Positions 17,757 through 26,389 of a DNA stretch of 64,000 bases are shown piece by piece. Source of the DNA: Gemmatimonadaceae bacterium (GTDB lineage: Bacteria > Latescibacterota > UBA2968 > UBA8231); the NCBI GenBank assembly GCA_002726335.1, contig PBSR01000275.1:39074-103073 (forward strand), read 5' to 3'. Positions within the stretch are counted from its first letter, which is position 1, and every line of letters starts with the position of its first letter. Below the pieces are notes generated by a model. The model saw nothing but the letters and a program-made list of their open reading frames with translations. It was not told the origin of the DNA and searched no databases. Made by a program: the position numbers and the translations under genes.

Positions 17757-19127
17757 CTACCAGACCTCTCCTGCCAGGCGGGCTGTCAGTTCATAGGGGT
17801 AGGCGCCGGTGATATCCACATGGGCGAATCTGCCCACCAGCCCCGCGGGTTGAGCCAGAGCGGCGCCATCGATCTGCAGCAGGCCTTGCTCGGGTTCAGT
17901 GGCGATCAGCACATGACCGTCGATCTCGGGGGCATCCCGCTCCAGGCGCGCCGTCAGAGCGTCACTGGTTTCGTCGGCAGCGTCGATCAACACCGTCTGC
18001 CGTGTGCCCACCATGGCGTGATTGATCTCGCCTGAAATCCGCTCCTGCAGCTCCGTCAGCCGCCGATAGCGCTCGCGCGCGACGTCGTCGGGAACCTTGC
18101 CGTCCAGGGCGAAAGCCGGCGTGCCCTCTTCATCGGAGTAGAGGAAGCAGGTAGCGTTGTCGAAGCGGGTTTCTTCGACGAAGCGCAGCAACTGTTCAAA
18201 GTCGTCGTCGGACTCGCCGGGAAAACCGACGATGAAGGAAGATCTGAGACCGACGCCGGGAAGGCGCTGCCGTAGCCTGTCGAGCAATCCTTGTGTCTGT
18301 TCGCCGGTCGTGGCGCGCTTCATGCGGGCCAGCACCGAGTCGGCGATGTGCTGCAGCGGCATGTCGACATACCGGCACATCTGCGGATTGCCGGCATAGA
18401 ATGCCAGCATGGGTTCGGTCCAGAAGGCCGGGTAGGTGTACATCAGGCGCAACCATTCGATGCCATCCACCGCCGCCAGCCGCGCCAGCAGGGGCACCAG
18501 CTGTGCCCTGCCATCGAGGTCCACCCCATAGCGCACTGAATCCTGGGCCACCAGCACCAGTTCGCGCACTCCGCCGGCGGCGAGACGTCCGGCTTCGGAG
18601 ACGAGCTCCTCCAGGGGTTCGCTCACGTGGCGCCCGCGAATCGCGGGAATGGCACAGAAGGCGCACTTGTGATCGCAACCGTCCGAGATGCGCAGGTAGG
18701 CCCAATGGGTCGGCGTCAGGCTCGCCCGTGGCGCCACATCGACGGTGTGGCTACGGTCCCGACCCAGCAGCCGATCCACGTGCCGTACGATGTCACGCTC
18801 TTCCGGGAGGGTGAGAATGAGATCGGCCTCGCCCTTCAGCTCCTGCTTCAGTTCCTCCTCATAACGCGTCGACAGGCAACCGGTGACGACAACCCCCTTG
18901 CAGCGGCCCGTCGCCTTGAGCTTGCCGGCCTCCAGGATCGTATCGATCGACTCCTCCTTGGCCGGCTCGATGAAGCCGCAGGTGTTGACGATGACGACGT
19001 CGGCGTCTTCGGGATCGGTCGTGATGGCATAAGCGTTGCCACCGAGCAGTCCGAGCATGCGCTCGGAGTCCACCGTGTTCTTCGGACATCCCAGACTGAT
19101 CACGTGAACCCTGGCGGCGTCGGCCAT
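17757..19127 (-). CDS. rimO: Ribosomal protein S12 (Asp) methylthiotransferase RimO
   Basis: 456 aa, normal length. Radical-SAM methylthiotransferase that thiomethylates Asp88/89 of ribosomal protein S12. N-terminal UPF0004 domain binds one Fe-S cluster through Cys14 (SLGCPKNTVDSE, diagnostic for RimO over MiaB), Cys50 (VNTCGFI) and Cys84 (VTGCLSTRY); the radical-SAM triad is Cys151/155/158 in DGCDHKCAFCAIPAIRG. A C-terminal TRAM domain is present (residues about 390-455). It follows aroB by 10 bases in the operon. Confidence 0.93.
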   Translation of the reverse strand: MADAARVHVISLGCPKNTVDSERMLGLLGGNAYAITTDPEDADVVIVNTCGFIEPAKEESIDTILEAGKLKATGRCKGVVVTGCLSTRYEEELKQELKGEADLILTLPEERDIVRHVDRLLGRDRSHTVDVAPRASLTPTHWAYLRISDGCDHKCAFCAIPAIRGRHVSEPLEELVSEAGRLAAGGVRELVLVAQDSVRYGVDLDGRAQLVPLLARLAAVDGIEWLRLMYTYPAFWTEPMLAFYAGNPQMCRYVDMPLQHIADSVLARMKRATTGEQTQGLLDRLRQRLPGVGLRSSFIVGFPGESDDDFEQLLRFVEETRFDNATCFLYSDEEGTPAFALDGKVPDDVARERYRRLTELQERISGEINHAMVGTRQTVLIDAADETSDALTARLERDAPEIDGHVLIATEPEQGLLQIDGAALAQPAGLVGRFAHVDITGAYPYELTARLAGEVW

Positions 19128-19137
19128 CAGCGCTCAC

Positions 19138-20238
19138 TCACCGCGCCTGCAGCGCCTCGACGGTGGCGCGCACCTGGTCATCCTCAACGCCATCGACGAT
19201 GTCCACCGCACCGATACGACGGGCCAGAATGAACCGATGTCGACCGTCCACACGCTTCTTGTCCGCTTTCGTCCGCTCCACGATCGTGGCGGCCTCGATC
19301 TCACCGACCCCGTCCGGTACGCCGAGACGCTCGATGAGGGCATCGTGGCGCCGGTACTCTTCAAGGCTCTCCCACAGGCCCCGCCGGGCTGCCAGCTCTC
19401 CGGCGGCCAGCATGCCGAGCAGTACTGCTTCGCCGTGGCGGTAGCGCTTGAAGGCCGTGGCCGCCTCGATGGCGTGACCGATTGTATGTCCGTAGTTGAG
19501 GATCGCCCGCAGGCCGCCTTCCCGTTCGTCGGCGCTGACCACATCTGCCTTGATCTGTCCGTTGCGGGCGATGAGCCAGTCCAACTCCTGAGCCGTGATC
19601 TTCATATCGACCACGTCCTCGATCCGCTCCTCGAGAAAAGCGAACAGCTCCTCGTCGCGGATGACACCGTGCTTGACGACTTCAGCCAGACCGGCCACGA
19701 TCTCCGCCCGCGGCAGCGAGCGCAGCGCTGAGGTATCGGTCAGCACGAGGCGCGGCTGGTGGAAAGCGCCGATCAGGTTCTTGCCGTGGGGATGATTGAC
19801 GGCCGTCTTGCCGCCGAGGCTGGCATCCACCTGCGCGACGATCGTCGTCGGCACCTGCACCACGTCGACGCCACGCAGGAAACTTGCGGCAACAAATCCA
19901 CCGAGATCGCCGACGACGCCGCCGCCCAGCGCTGTGACCCAGGCCCCACGGTCATAACCGGCGTCCAGCATGTGGCCTACCAGGGCTTCTACGGAGGCGA
20001 GGTCCTTGCCCCTCTCACCGTCGGCATAGGGGACGGTGAGCACCTCGAAACCGGCTTGTCTCAGACTGTCGGCAGCCAACCTGCCGAACGTCTCGGTCAG
20101 CGCTGCGTCGACGATCAGGGCGCAACGGGCACCCAGACCGAGGCCCTGGCACCTTTCGCCAAGGGAGGAGAGGATGTCGTGGCCGACGACGACGTCGTAT
20201 CGCCGTCCGTCGGGCAGGCCAATACCGATGGCCGTCAT
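19138..20238 (-). CDS. aroB: 3-dehydroquinate synthase
   Basis: 366 aa from the ATG at 20238, which overlaps the aroK stop as ATGA; the open frame further upstream is the shadow of aroK. Second step of the shikimate pathway, DAHP to 3-dehydroquinate, NAD- and metal-dependent. Seen: DGERGKDLASV, the NAD-binding LGGGVVGDLGGFVAASFLRG, VPTTIVAQVDASLGGKTAVNH, KNLIGAFHQP, and metal ligands in LAEVVKHG and LNYGHTIGHAIE. Length is standard. Confidence 0.95.
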   Translation of the reverse strand: MTAIGIGLPDGRRYDVVVGHDILSSLGERCQGLGLGARCALIVDAALTETFGRLAADSLRQAGFEVLTVPYADGERGKDLASVEALVGHMLDAGYDRGAWVTALGGGVVGDLGGFVAASFLRGVDVVQVPTTIVAQVDASLGGKTAVNHPHGKNLIGAFHQPRLVLTDTSALRSLPRAEIVAGLAEVVKHGVIRDEELFAFLEERIEDVVDMKITAQELDWLIARNGQIKADVVSADEREGGLRAILNYGHTIGHAIEAATAFKRYRHGEAVLLGMLAAGELAARRGLWESLEEYRRHDALIERLGVPDGVGEIEAATIVERTKADKKRVDGRHRFILARRIGAVDIVDGVEDDQVRATVEALQAR

Positions 20239-20780
20239 GGTCGCGGTTCCAGCAGCGAGGCGATTTCCTGCTCCAGGTCGCGCGCCAACTCGTCGGCGAT
20301 ACTCGTCTCGGTGGACCTCACCGTGATATCCGCGGTGGAATAATGGGGTGCTCGTTCCTGCAACATGGACTCGATCTTCTCCCTCTTTTCCGCCCTCGTC
20401 AGACCCGCCAGCAGGGGTCGATCGTCCCGGCGGGAGACGCGCTCGAGAATCGTCTCGGTGTCGGCCTGGATGCAGATGAGGATCCCCCTGGCAGCACGGA
20501 TGGAGTCCCGGTTCTCGCCGTGCGTGATGGCGCCCCCACCGAGGGCCACCACCGCCTCCGGTCGGGACGCCGCATCGACGACACACTCAGCTTCCAGTTG
20601 CCGGAAGACTTGCTCACCATCTTCCGAGAAGATCCGTGGAATCGGCTTCGCGGCCCGGGTCTCGACCATCTCGTCGGTGTCGTAGAAAGGTCGATCCAGG
20701 CGCAGCGCCAGAACGCGACCGATGCGACTCTTGCCCGTGGCCATGAAGCCGGTGAGGAACAGCGGACGGGGCAGCGTCAC
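20235..20780 (-). CDS. aroK: Shikimate kinase
   Basis: 181 aa, GTG start overlapping the stop of the zinc-ribbon gene (GTGA). P-loop GFMATGKS (11-18), substrate-binding DTDEMVE, EDGEQVFRQLE, VVALGGGAITH, and the lid Arg in RDDRPLL. The family P-loop is usually GxMGxGKS; here Ala replaces the middle Gly, which is tolerated in other kinases. It phosphorylates shikimate to shikimate-3-phosphate. Confidence 0.93.
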   Translation of the reverse strand: MTLPRPLFLTGFMATGKSRIGRVLALRLDRPFYDTDEMVETRAAKPIPRIFSEDGEQVFRQLEAECVVDAASRPEAVVALGGGAITHGENRDSIRAARGILICIQADTETILERVSRRDDRPLLAGLTRAEKREKIESMLQERAPHYSTADITVRSTETSIADELARDLEQEIASLLEPRP

Positions 20781-20956
20781 TGGCCGGTGCTCAGCCCCTG
20801 CCGGCGGCGGCGTTTCTCGTCATAACACTCGTCACAGTTCCACATGGCCGGCTTGGACAGAGCATTGTAGCCATCATCGACGACATCGCGACGCAGGTGT
20901 TCGGACTGTCGACCACATGTGTCGCAGACGAGCGGTTTCTTCTGGGGCTGCGTCAT
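20777..20956 (-). CDS. Small zinc-ribbon protein (59 aa)
   Basis: 59 aa, ATG at 20956, stop overlapping the aroK start as GTGA. The product has two Cys pairs, CDTCG (11-15) and CDECY (41-45), the spacing of a treble-clef or zinc-ribbon finger, and a basic C-terminus DEKRRRRQG. It lies 18 bases after argS. No function is recognised; nucleic-acid or ribosome binding would be typical for such peptides. The tight overlap with aroK and the clear metal-binding pattern make it a real gene. Confidence 0.75.
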   Translation of the reverse strand: MTQPQKKPLVCDTCGRQSEHLRRDVVDDGYNALSKPAMWNCDECYDEKRRRRQGLSTGQ

Positions 20957-20974
20957 CGGTTCAGTCTCTTCCTG

Positions 20975-22690
20975 TCACATCTCTTCCGGAGTGCTCATAC
21001 CCAGCAGGTCCATGGCGCCGCGCAGTACGGTTTTTGCGGCATCGACAAGACGGATACGAGCTGCGATGAGGCCGGCATCTTCGCCGGCCAGGACGTGGAC
21101 CTCGTTGTAGAACTTGTTGCTCGCGGTGGCCAGGTCGAGAGCATAGCTGGCCAGGTAGGAGGGCTCATCATCGCGGGCGGCAGTGTCCAGCACGTGAGGG
21201 AATTCGGCCAGTTTGCGGGCCAGCCGCATCTCGCACGGCTCGCCGAGACGGGTGACGTCAGCCGTCAGGTCCACCGGCTGTCCAGCTTTGCGCAGAATAC
21301 TGCAGAACCTGGCGTGCGTGTACTGCACATAGGGGCCGGTTTCGCCGTCGAAATTGAGCACGTCCTCGAGTGCGAAGCTGATGTCGCGCGTACGCCGGTT
21401 GTTGACGTCGGCGAACACCACGGCGCTGATGCCTACCTGCCGGGCCACCTCTTCAGCGCCGGACAGCTCCGGATTCTTCTCGGCGATGATGTCACGTGTG
21501 AGAGCGATCGCCTCGTCCAGGACGTCTTCCAGGATCACCGAGAGTCCCTTGCGCGACGAGAAGTGCTCCCCCTTGAAGGACATGAGGCCGAAGGGAGCGT
21601 GCACACAACGCGTCACGAACTCGACGCCAGCCAGCTCGAGGGCCTGGAACAACTGCTGGAAATGCAGATTCTGCCGACTGTCGGTGACGTAGACCATCTT
21701 GTCGAAAGCGTAGCGCTCCCAACGATACAGCAGCGCCGCCACGTCGCGACTGTGGTAGGTACTCGTCCCCCGCGAGGTACGCAGCATCAACGGCGCGCGC
21801 TCACGATCCTCATCCAACTGGACGATCAGGGCTCCCTCACTCTCCTCGGCCAGCCCCTTCCCGGAGAACAGCTCGATCACGTTATCGAGCTGATCGACGA
21901 AGGCACTCTCGCCCTTCGTCTCATCGAAATGCACACCGAGAATGCGGTAGATGCGTTCTGCCTCACCCGTGCTCTCCGCCGTGAACCAGACCCAGAGGCG
22001 TTGCATCTCCGGGTCGCCAGCTGCCAGTCGACGGACGCACTCGCGCGCTTCGTCCTGGAGGGTTGGATCCTTTTCCGCCTCTGCATTGAAGCGCACGTAG
22101 AGTGCCTGCAGTTCAGGCACGGGGTTGGCCTTCACCTGCGCCTCGTCCCCCCACTTCGAATACGCCGCCAGCAGCTGACCGAAATTGGCCCCGTAATCAC
22201 CGAGGTGGTTGATGCCGACGCAGTTCCAACCCAGAAAGCGATGGATCCGGTAGATGGCATGACCGATGGCGGTGGAGCGCAGGTGGGCGATGGAGAAGGG
22301 TTTGGCCGAATTCGGCGAGGAGAAGTCGATGGTCACCGTCTTCCCCTGACCCTGGCCGGCGGACCCGAAGGTGGCGCCGGCGGTGGCGATGTCGTCGAGC
22401 GTGTGGCCGATGAACGCCGCCCGGCACAGAACAAAGTTCACATAGGGACCGGCAGCACTCACCGATTCGATCCGTTCGCTGTCGGCCAGCAGGGGAGTGA
22501 GGTCGGCGACGATCTCGCCGGCGATTTGTGCCGGACTCTTGCGGTACTGCTTGGCCAGCGTGAAACAGGGCAGGGCGTAGTCGCCCAGTTTGTCATCGGG
22601 GGGAACGGCGAGCAGCTCTCGCACGATGTCTTGCTCGAGACTGGCGGCCTGCACCATCGCCTCGACAATCTCGTCAACGAAGGGATTCAT
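20975..22690 (-). CDS. argS: Arginyl-tRNA synthetase
   Basis: 571 aa. Class I synthetase; N-terminal tRNA-binding domain with KLGDYALPCF, catalytic domain with the HIGH-type SSPNSAKPFSIAHLRST, GINHLGDYGANFGQL and YVTDSRQNLHF, then the KMSKS-position loop FSSRKG, and the anticodon-binding alpha-bundle with YVQYTHARFCSILRK and the C-terminal region SYALDLATASNKFYNE. Length is normal. It is embedded between aroE (16 bases) and the zinc-ribbon gene (18 bases). Confidence 0.95.
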   Translation of the reverse strand: MNPFVDEIVEAMVQAASLEQDIVRELLAVPPDDKLGDYALPCFTLAKQYRKSPAQIAGEIVADLTPLLADSERIESVSAAGPYVNFVLCRAAFIGHTLDDIATAGATFGSAGQGQGKTVTIDFSSPNSAKPFSIAHLRSTAIGHAIYRIHRFLGWNCVGINHLGDYGANFGQLLAAYSKWGDEAQVKANPVPELQALYVRFNAEAEKDPTLQDEARECVRRLAAGDPEMQRLWVWFTAESTGEAERIYRILGVHFDETKGESAFVDQLDNVIELFSGKGLAEESEGALIVQLDEDRERAPLMLRTSRGTSTYHSRDVAALLYRWERYAFDKMVYVTDSRQNLHFQQLFQALELAGVEFVTRCVHAPFGLMSFKGEHFSSRKGLSVILEDVLDEAIALTRDIIAEKNPELSGAEEVARQVGISAVVFADVNNRRTRDISFALEDVLNFDGETGPYVQYTHARFCSILRKAGQPVDLTADVTRLGEPCEMRLARKLAEFPHVLDTAARDDEPSYLASYALDLATASNKFYNEVHVLAGEDAGLIAARIRLVDAAKTVLRGAMDLLGMSTPEEM

Positions 22691-22706
22691 CTACTCCAGC
22701 TCAGTT

Positions 22707-23540
22707 CTATGTGATGGCACGGCGCATCGCCGCCACCGGCGGCGCCACCCCGGTCCAGATCTCAAAAGCTCGGGCGCCCTGGTGCACGAGCATACCCAGG
22801 CCGTCCACGGCGCGGGCACCGGCGGCCCGGGCCTGCTGCAGAAGCCGCGTCTCCAGCGGCTTGTAGACGATGTCGACGACGACCATGCCGTCGTGCAACC
22901 CGGCGCCGTCCCCTACGGGAGAGGCGTTGGTCTCGGGTTCCAGACCCATAGCCGTCGAGTTGATCAGAAGCCCGGCGTCGGTCAGCGGTTCCACGTCGCC
23001 GAGGCGTCCCACGGTCACTCGCGAACCGCCCCCCATGTCGTCGGCCAGAGCTTCGGCCCGTGTCGTGGTCCGATTCAGCAGGGACACGTGCTCCACCTCC
23101 TCGGCCGCGAGCAGGGCGTAGAGAATCGCCCTGGCAGCCCCCCCGGCACCGAGAAGCACCACCTTGGCCGGCAATCTCTCAAGTCCGCCATCCTGGCGCA
23201 GACTGGCCAGCAGCCCATACGAATCCGTGTTGTGGCCGTACAGCCGGCCGTCCCGGTGATCGATCGTGTTCACCGCACCGATGGCCCGTGCCTCGGCAGA
23301 CACCTCGTCGAGGCAGTCGCTGACAGCCTGCTTGTGCGGAACCGTCACGTTCAGGCCACGGATGTTCAACGCCCGCATGGCGTCCCCCACCCCTGCCGCG
23401 CCCTCCGGGGGAACGGCAAAGGCTACGTAGACGAAGTCCAGTCCCGTCGCCCGCAGAGCGGCATTGTGCATTGCCGGCGATGCCGAGTGTGCCACCGGAT
23501 GACCGATGACACCGAGGATGCCGGTCCGGCCGTTGATCAA
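22707..23540 (-). CDS. aroE: Shikimate dehydrogenase
   Basis: 277 aa. The start is a TTG whose second base begins the TGA stop of the preceding 46-aa gene (TTGA overlap). Reduces 3-dehydroshikimate with NADPH. Seen: HSASPAMHN (shikimate binding), catalytic Lys in NVTVPHK, GAVNTI, catalytic Asp in GHNTDSYG, and the nucleotide loop LLGAGGAARAI followed by NRTTTRAE (NADP preference). Confidence 0.93.
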   Translation of the reverse strand: MINGRTGILGVIGHPVAHSASPAMHNAALRATGLDFVYVAFAVPPEGAAGVGDAMRALNIRGLNVTVPHKQAVSDCLDEVSAEARAIGAVNTIDHRDGRLYGHNTDSYGLLASLRQDGGLERLPAKVVLLGAGGAARAILYALLAAEEVEHVSLLNRTTTRAEALADDMGGGSRVTVGRLGDVEPLTDAGLLINSTAMGLEPETNASPVGDGAGLHDGMVVVDIVYKPLETRLLQQARAAGARAVDGLGMLVHQGARAFEIWTGVAPPVAAMRRAIT

Positions 23541-23677
23541 CCCAGTGCGTCTTCGACGAACTGGTCGGCGATCTCTACCGCTTCACCCCAGCTGACACCG
23601 TAGAACACCTTGATCAATATGACGCCACCACCAAAAATGACAGTGCCGAGTACGAAGAGCCGCAGCAGAGCTCTCAT
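23537..23677 (-). CDS. 46-aa single-span membrane peptide in the aro operon
   Basis: 46 aa from the ATG at 23677, which overlaps the stop of the EPSP-synthase-like gene as ATGA, and its own stop overlaps the aroE start as TTGA. One hydrophobic helix (about residues 5-26, LRLFVLGTVIFGGGVILIKVF) is followed by an acidic tail WGEAVEIADQFVEDALG. No homologue recognised. Being coupled at both ends argues that it is translated. A role in tethering or a plain small membrane protein are both possible. Confidence 0.62.
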   Translation of the reverse strand: MRALLRLFVLGTVIFGGGVILIKVFYGVSWGEAVEIADQFVEDALG

Positions 23678-24990
23678 GTGGTTTTCTCCTTCTTCCTGGG
23701 TGACCGCAACGCGTCGAGCTGGTCGAAAAATCCGGGGAAGACCGGATCGACGCACGCGGTATCCTCGATGTCCATGTCACCGGTAGCCAGCAACCCGGCC
23801 ACGGAAAACGCCTGGGTCAGGCCCGGGTGCCGACGTGTCTTGATGCGGGCTCCCTTCAGGGGCCGTCCCCCGTCGATCACCAGACCATACGAGTACTCAC
23901 CGACCTTGGCCTCGATGGCGCGCAGCAGGTCGGCCAGATGTTCGATGAAATCAAACTCCCCCTGGCGCAGTGACTCGACGTCACGGATGATGAATTCGCC
24001 CTCCGTCTGTGTCGCCAGGACCGCCAGCAAGGCGACATGGTCGAGCAGGCTCTGCGCCCTCTTGCCTGCAACCCGCGTAGCCTTCATCCGACCCGAGGCC
24101 TTGAGCACCAGGTCGACGCTGCCGTCATCGTTGTCGGCAATCTCCAGCTCGGCGCCGATCTGCCGTACGATGTCGACGAATACGCGGTTCTCCGGGCGCA
24201 GCATGACGCGACGTACGGTCACCTCCGAACGAGGCACGGAAAGACCTGCCACGACAAAGGGCATCGCCCGGGAGACATCACCGGGAATATCCATGTCGAG
24301 GGCCTCAGGCGCCGCCCCGGGGGTCAGTGTCATGGTGCGCACGGTGGGATCCGCCTGCCGGCTGCCCTCCACGGCGACGCCACGGATCTTCAGCAGAGCA
24401 TCGACCCGGTCTTTCGATGACGGCGACTCCCGGACCACCGTCGGCACCTCGGCAAAGAGCCCCGCAGTCAGCAGGCCCAGTTTCACCGCCCCCGGCAGGT
24501 CGCTCTCCTCGTGCCGGACGCCACCCGGGCTCTCCGTACCGTCGAGACGCAGCAGGAACTCGGCCTCCTCGACGCCGGCGGCCCCGGTGCGGGCCAACAG
24601 AGCCAGCAGCTGCATCGCCGCTTCCCGTGACTCCGGTGCGATCCGTACACGGGAAACAAAAGCCTGCTGTGACAGGATTGCCAGCGCCGGCAACGCCGCC
24701 TCTTGTGGAACGTCCAGATCGATAGTTTGCGACGACGGCTCCAGGCCACCCAGTCCGTTGCCCTGTACCGTGACGATGCCATGGCCATCGCCATTGCGCT
24801 TGATGCTGACGCCGAGGCCCTCGAGGATATCGAGCGTCGCCGCCGCTTCCGGTGGCACATGCTCAAACCGGCTCTCACCATCGGCGATGGCCGCCAGCCA
24901 CAAGGCCTGCGCCGCGGCGCGCAGCTCGCCCGGGGCGCGCACCTCGCCCTGCAGGCGTGTCGTCTTGGTGAAGGTACGTACGTCGCTCAA
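23674..24990 (-). CDS. aroA: EPSP-synthase (AroA) homologue lacking most active-site residues
   Basis: 438 aa, TTG start overlapping the tyrA stop (TTGA). The fold and length are those of 3-phosphoshikimate 1-carboxyvinyltransferase: GEVRAPGELRAAAQALWLAAIADG, ESPSSKDRVDALL, DIPGDVSRAMPFVVAGLSVP, RDVESLRQGEFDFIEHL and CVDPVFPGFFDQLDAL align with family blocks. But positions that bind substrate in E. coli AroA differ: the Lys22/Ser23/Arg27 set (PGSKSxSxR) reads PGELRAAAQ, the NAGTxxR block is lost, Ser169/Gln171 become Pro/Ala, Arg344 becomes Phe, Arg386 Gly and Lys411 Pro; the Asp313 and Glu341 equivalents remain. It sits where aroA belongs. It may be an inactive or repurposed paralogue, so the symbol marks family only. 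Confidence 0.75.
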   Translation of the reverse strand: MSDVRTFTKTTRLQGEVRAPGELRAAAQALWLAAIADGESRFEHVPPEAAATLDILEGLGVSIKRNGDGHGIVTVQGNGLGGLEPSSQTIDLDVPQEAALPALAILSQQAFVSRVRIAPESREAAMQLLALLARTGAAGVEEAEFLLRLDGTESPGGVRHEESDLPGAVKLGLLTAGLFAEVPTVVRESPSSKDRVDALLKIRGVAVEGSRQADPTVRTMTLTPGAAPEALDMDIPGDVSRAMPFVVAGLSVPRSEVTVRRVMLRPENRVFVDIVRQIGAELEIADNDDGSVDLVLKASGRMKATRVAGKRAQSLLDHVALLAVLATQTEGEFIIRDVESLRQGEFDFIEHLADLLRAIEAKVGEYSYGLVIDGGRPLKGARIKTRRHPGLTQAFSVAGLLATGDMDIEDTACVDPVFPGFFDQLDALRSPRKKEKTT

Positions 24991-26090
24991 GGACGCCTCG
25001 CCTCGTATCCCAGACGCTCGAGTACACCCAGAGCCTGACTGGCGGCCCCATCGGAATCAAACCCCAGACGTAGCGTACCCCCCATTCCCTCGCGCACTTT
25101 CACGACCTCGATATCGTTGATGTTCACACTCTCGGCCGCCATGGCCGTGGAAATCTGTGCGATCACGCCAGGTCTGTCCTCGCAGACGACGAGTACTTCG
25201 GACAACCGGTGGATGAAGCCCTTCGTGTCGCGCGGGATCCCATCGCGCACCCGGTTTGCATAGTCGAAACTGGTCGCCAGTGAATCCTCACCAACCTGAC
25301 CGGCAACGCGGTCCAGGGCTTCGATGTACCGTTGCACCATGGCCCGGATGCGATCGGCATTCGTGCCGCAGATATCCTGCCACACCGGGGCATAAGGACT
25401 CGAGGCGATCCGTGTCATGTCCCGAAAGCCTCCCGCCGCCAGCGCCAGAAACGCCGCCTCGTCACTGTCCTCGTCAAGGTGCCCCACCATCTCCACCAGG
25501 CTGGTAGCAAGCAGCTGCGGCAGGTGGCTGATGGCGGCGACCACCGTGTCATGCGTGTCGGCCGACAACTCCAGCACTCGAGCTCCAATAGAACGGACCA
25601 GATCGCGCAGGCCGTGATGCAACGGCTCGGGCACGCGCTCGTCCGGCACCAGAATGTAGATCGCGTTCTGGAACAGGAACGGATCCGCTGCCGTCACACC
25701 TGACTTCTCGGAACCTGCCATGGGATGGCCGCCCAGGAAGAAGGCATCGGTACGTCCGGCACCGAGAGCGGCTTCGACAATGGCCCGTTTCGTGCTGCCC
25801 GCATCGGTGACGAGGGCTCCCGCCGGCACGGCTGCCATCACTTGCGGCAGAATGTCGATGATGTGCTGAATCGGCGAACAGACGACCACCAGATCCGCCG
25901 AGCCCACCCCATCAGCCAGGTGCTCGTAGTCGACGCCGCGATCTACAACCCCCATGGCGATGGCCTGTTCGATCGTCTGCGGGCGACTGACACCGATGAT
26001 CTCCCCGGTGAACCCGGTGCGACGCAACGCCAGACCCAGCGATCCGCCGATCAGTCCAACGCCGATGATGCTGATTCGCTCGAAGGTCAC
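24987..26090 (-). CDS. tyrA: Prephenate dehydrogenase with C-terminal ACT domain
   Basis: 367 aa, GTG start. NAD-binding loop IIGVGLIGGSLGLAL (8-22), VCSPIQHI, TDAGSTKRAIVE, HPMAGSEKSG (catalytic His region) and SHLPQLLATSLVE are the arogenate/prephenate dehydrogenase marks. Residues about 295-365 (VLVVCEDRPGVIAQISTAMAAE) form an ACT domain, expected to bind tyrosine for feedback control. It oxidatively decarboxylates prephenate to 4-hydroxyphenylpyruvate. Ten bases separate it from aroQ. Confidence 0.93.
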   Translation of the reverse strand: MTFERISIIGVGLIGGSLGLALRRTGFTGEIIGVSRPQTIEQAIAMGVVDRGVDYEHLADGVGSADLVVVCSPIQHIIDILPQVMAAVPAGALVTDAGSTKRAIVEAALGAGRTDAFFLGGHPMAGSEKSGVTAADPFLFQNAIYILVPDERVPEPLHHGLRDLVRSIGARVLELSADTHDTVVAAISHLPQLLATSLVEMVGHLDEDSDEAAFLALAAGGFRDMTRIASSPYAPVWQDICGTNADRIRAMVQRYIEALDRVAGQVGEDSLATSFDYANRVRDGIPRDTKGFIHRLSEVLVVCEDRPGVIAQISTAMAAESVNINDIEVVKVREGMGGTLRLGFDSDGAASQALGVLERLGYEARRP

Positions 26091-26100
26091 AGGGGTTGCC

Positions 26101-26379
26101 CTAGGTGGTCTCGCCTTCCAGGATACGTGCCTCGGCCATGATCCGGGTGAACAGGTCGGCGATGGCCTCGTCGCTCATGGGTCCGTTGTTGCAGCTCTGC
26201 AGTCGCTCGATCAGCTCGCGCTCCCGGGCCGCATCGCGCACCTGCTGACCGCTGGCTCGCTTGATGCGGCCGATCTCGATGGCAAACTCCAATCGCTGGT
26301 TGACGAGCTCGATCAGCTTCTGATCGACCTCGTCGATGCGGCCTCGCCAATCACTGATGTCCATCGATTCCTGTGCCAT
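26101..26379 (-). CDS. aroQ: Chorismate mutase, AroQ class
   Basis: 92 aa from the ATG at 26379; an earlier in-frame start overlaps the trpS end. All-helical AroQ pattern: WRGRIDEVDQKLIELVNQRLEFAIEIGRIKR carries the active-site Arg and Lys of helix 1, RERELIERLQ the helix-2 part, and EAIADLFTRIMAEAR the C-terminal helix. It converts chorismate to prephenate for the following tyrA product. Size is that of the monofunctional enzyme. Confidence 0.9.
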   Translation of the reverse strand: MAQESMDISDWRGRIDEVDQKLIELVNQRLEFAIEIGRIKRASGQQVRDAARERELIERLQSCNNGPMSDEAIADLFTRIMAEARILEGETT

Positions 26380-26389
26380 TACACCATTC

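Noticed and set aside
20897..22714. Plus-strand open frame of about 600 codons
   Set aside because: Antisense of argS, which is certain from its motifs; long antisense frames are expected at this GC content.
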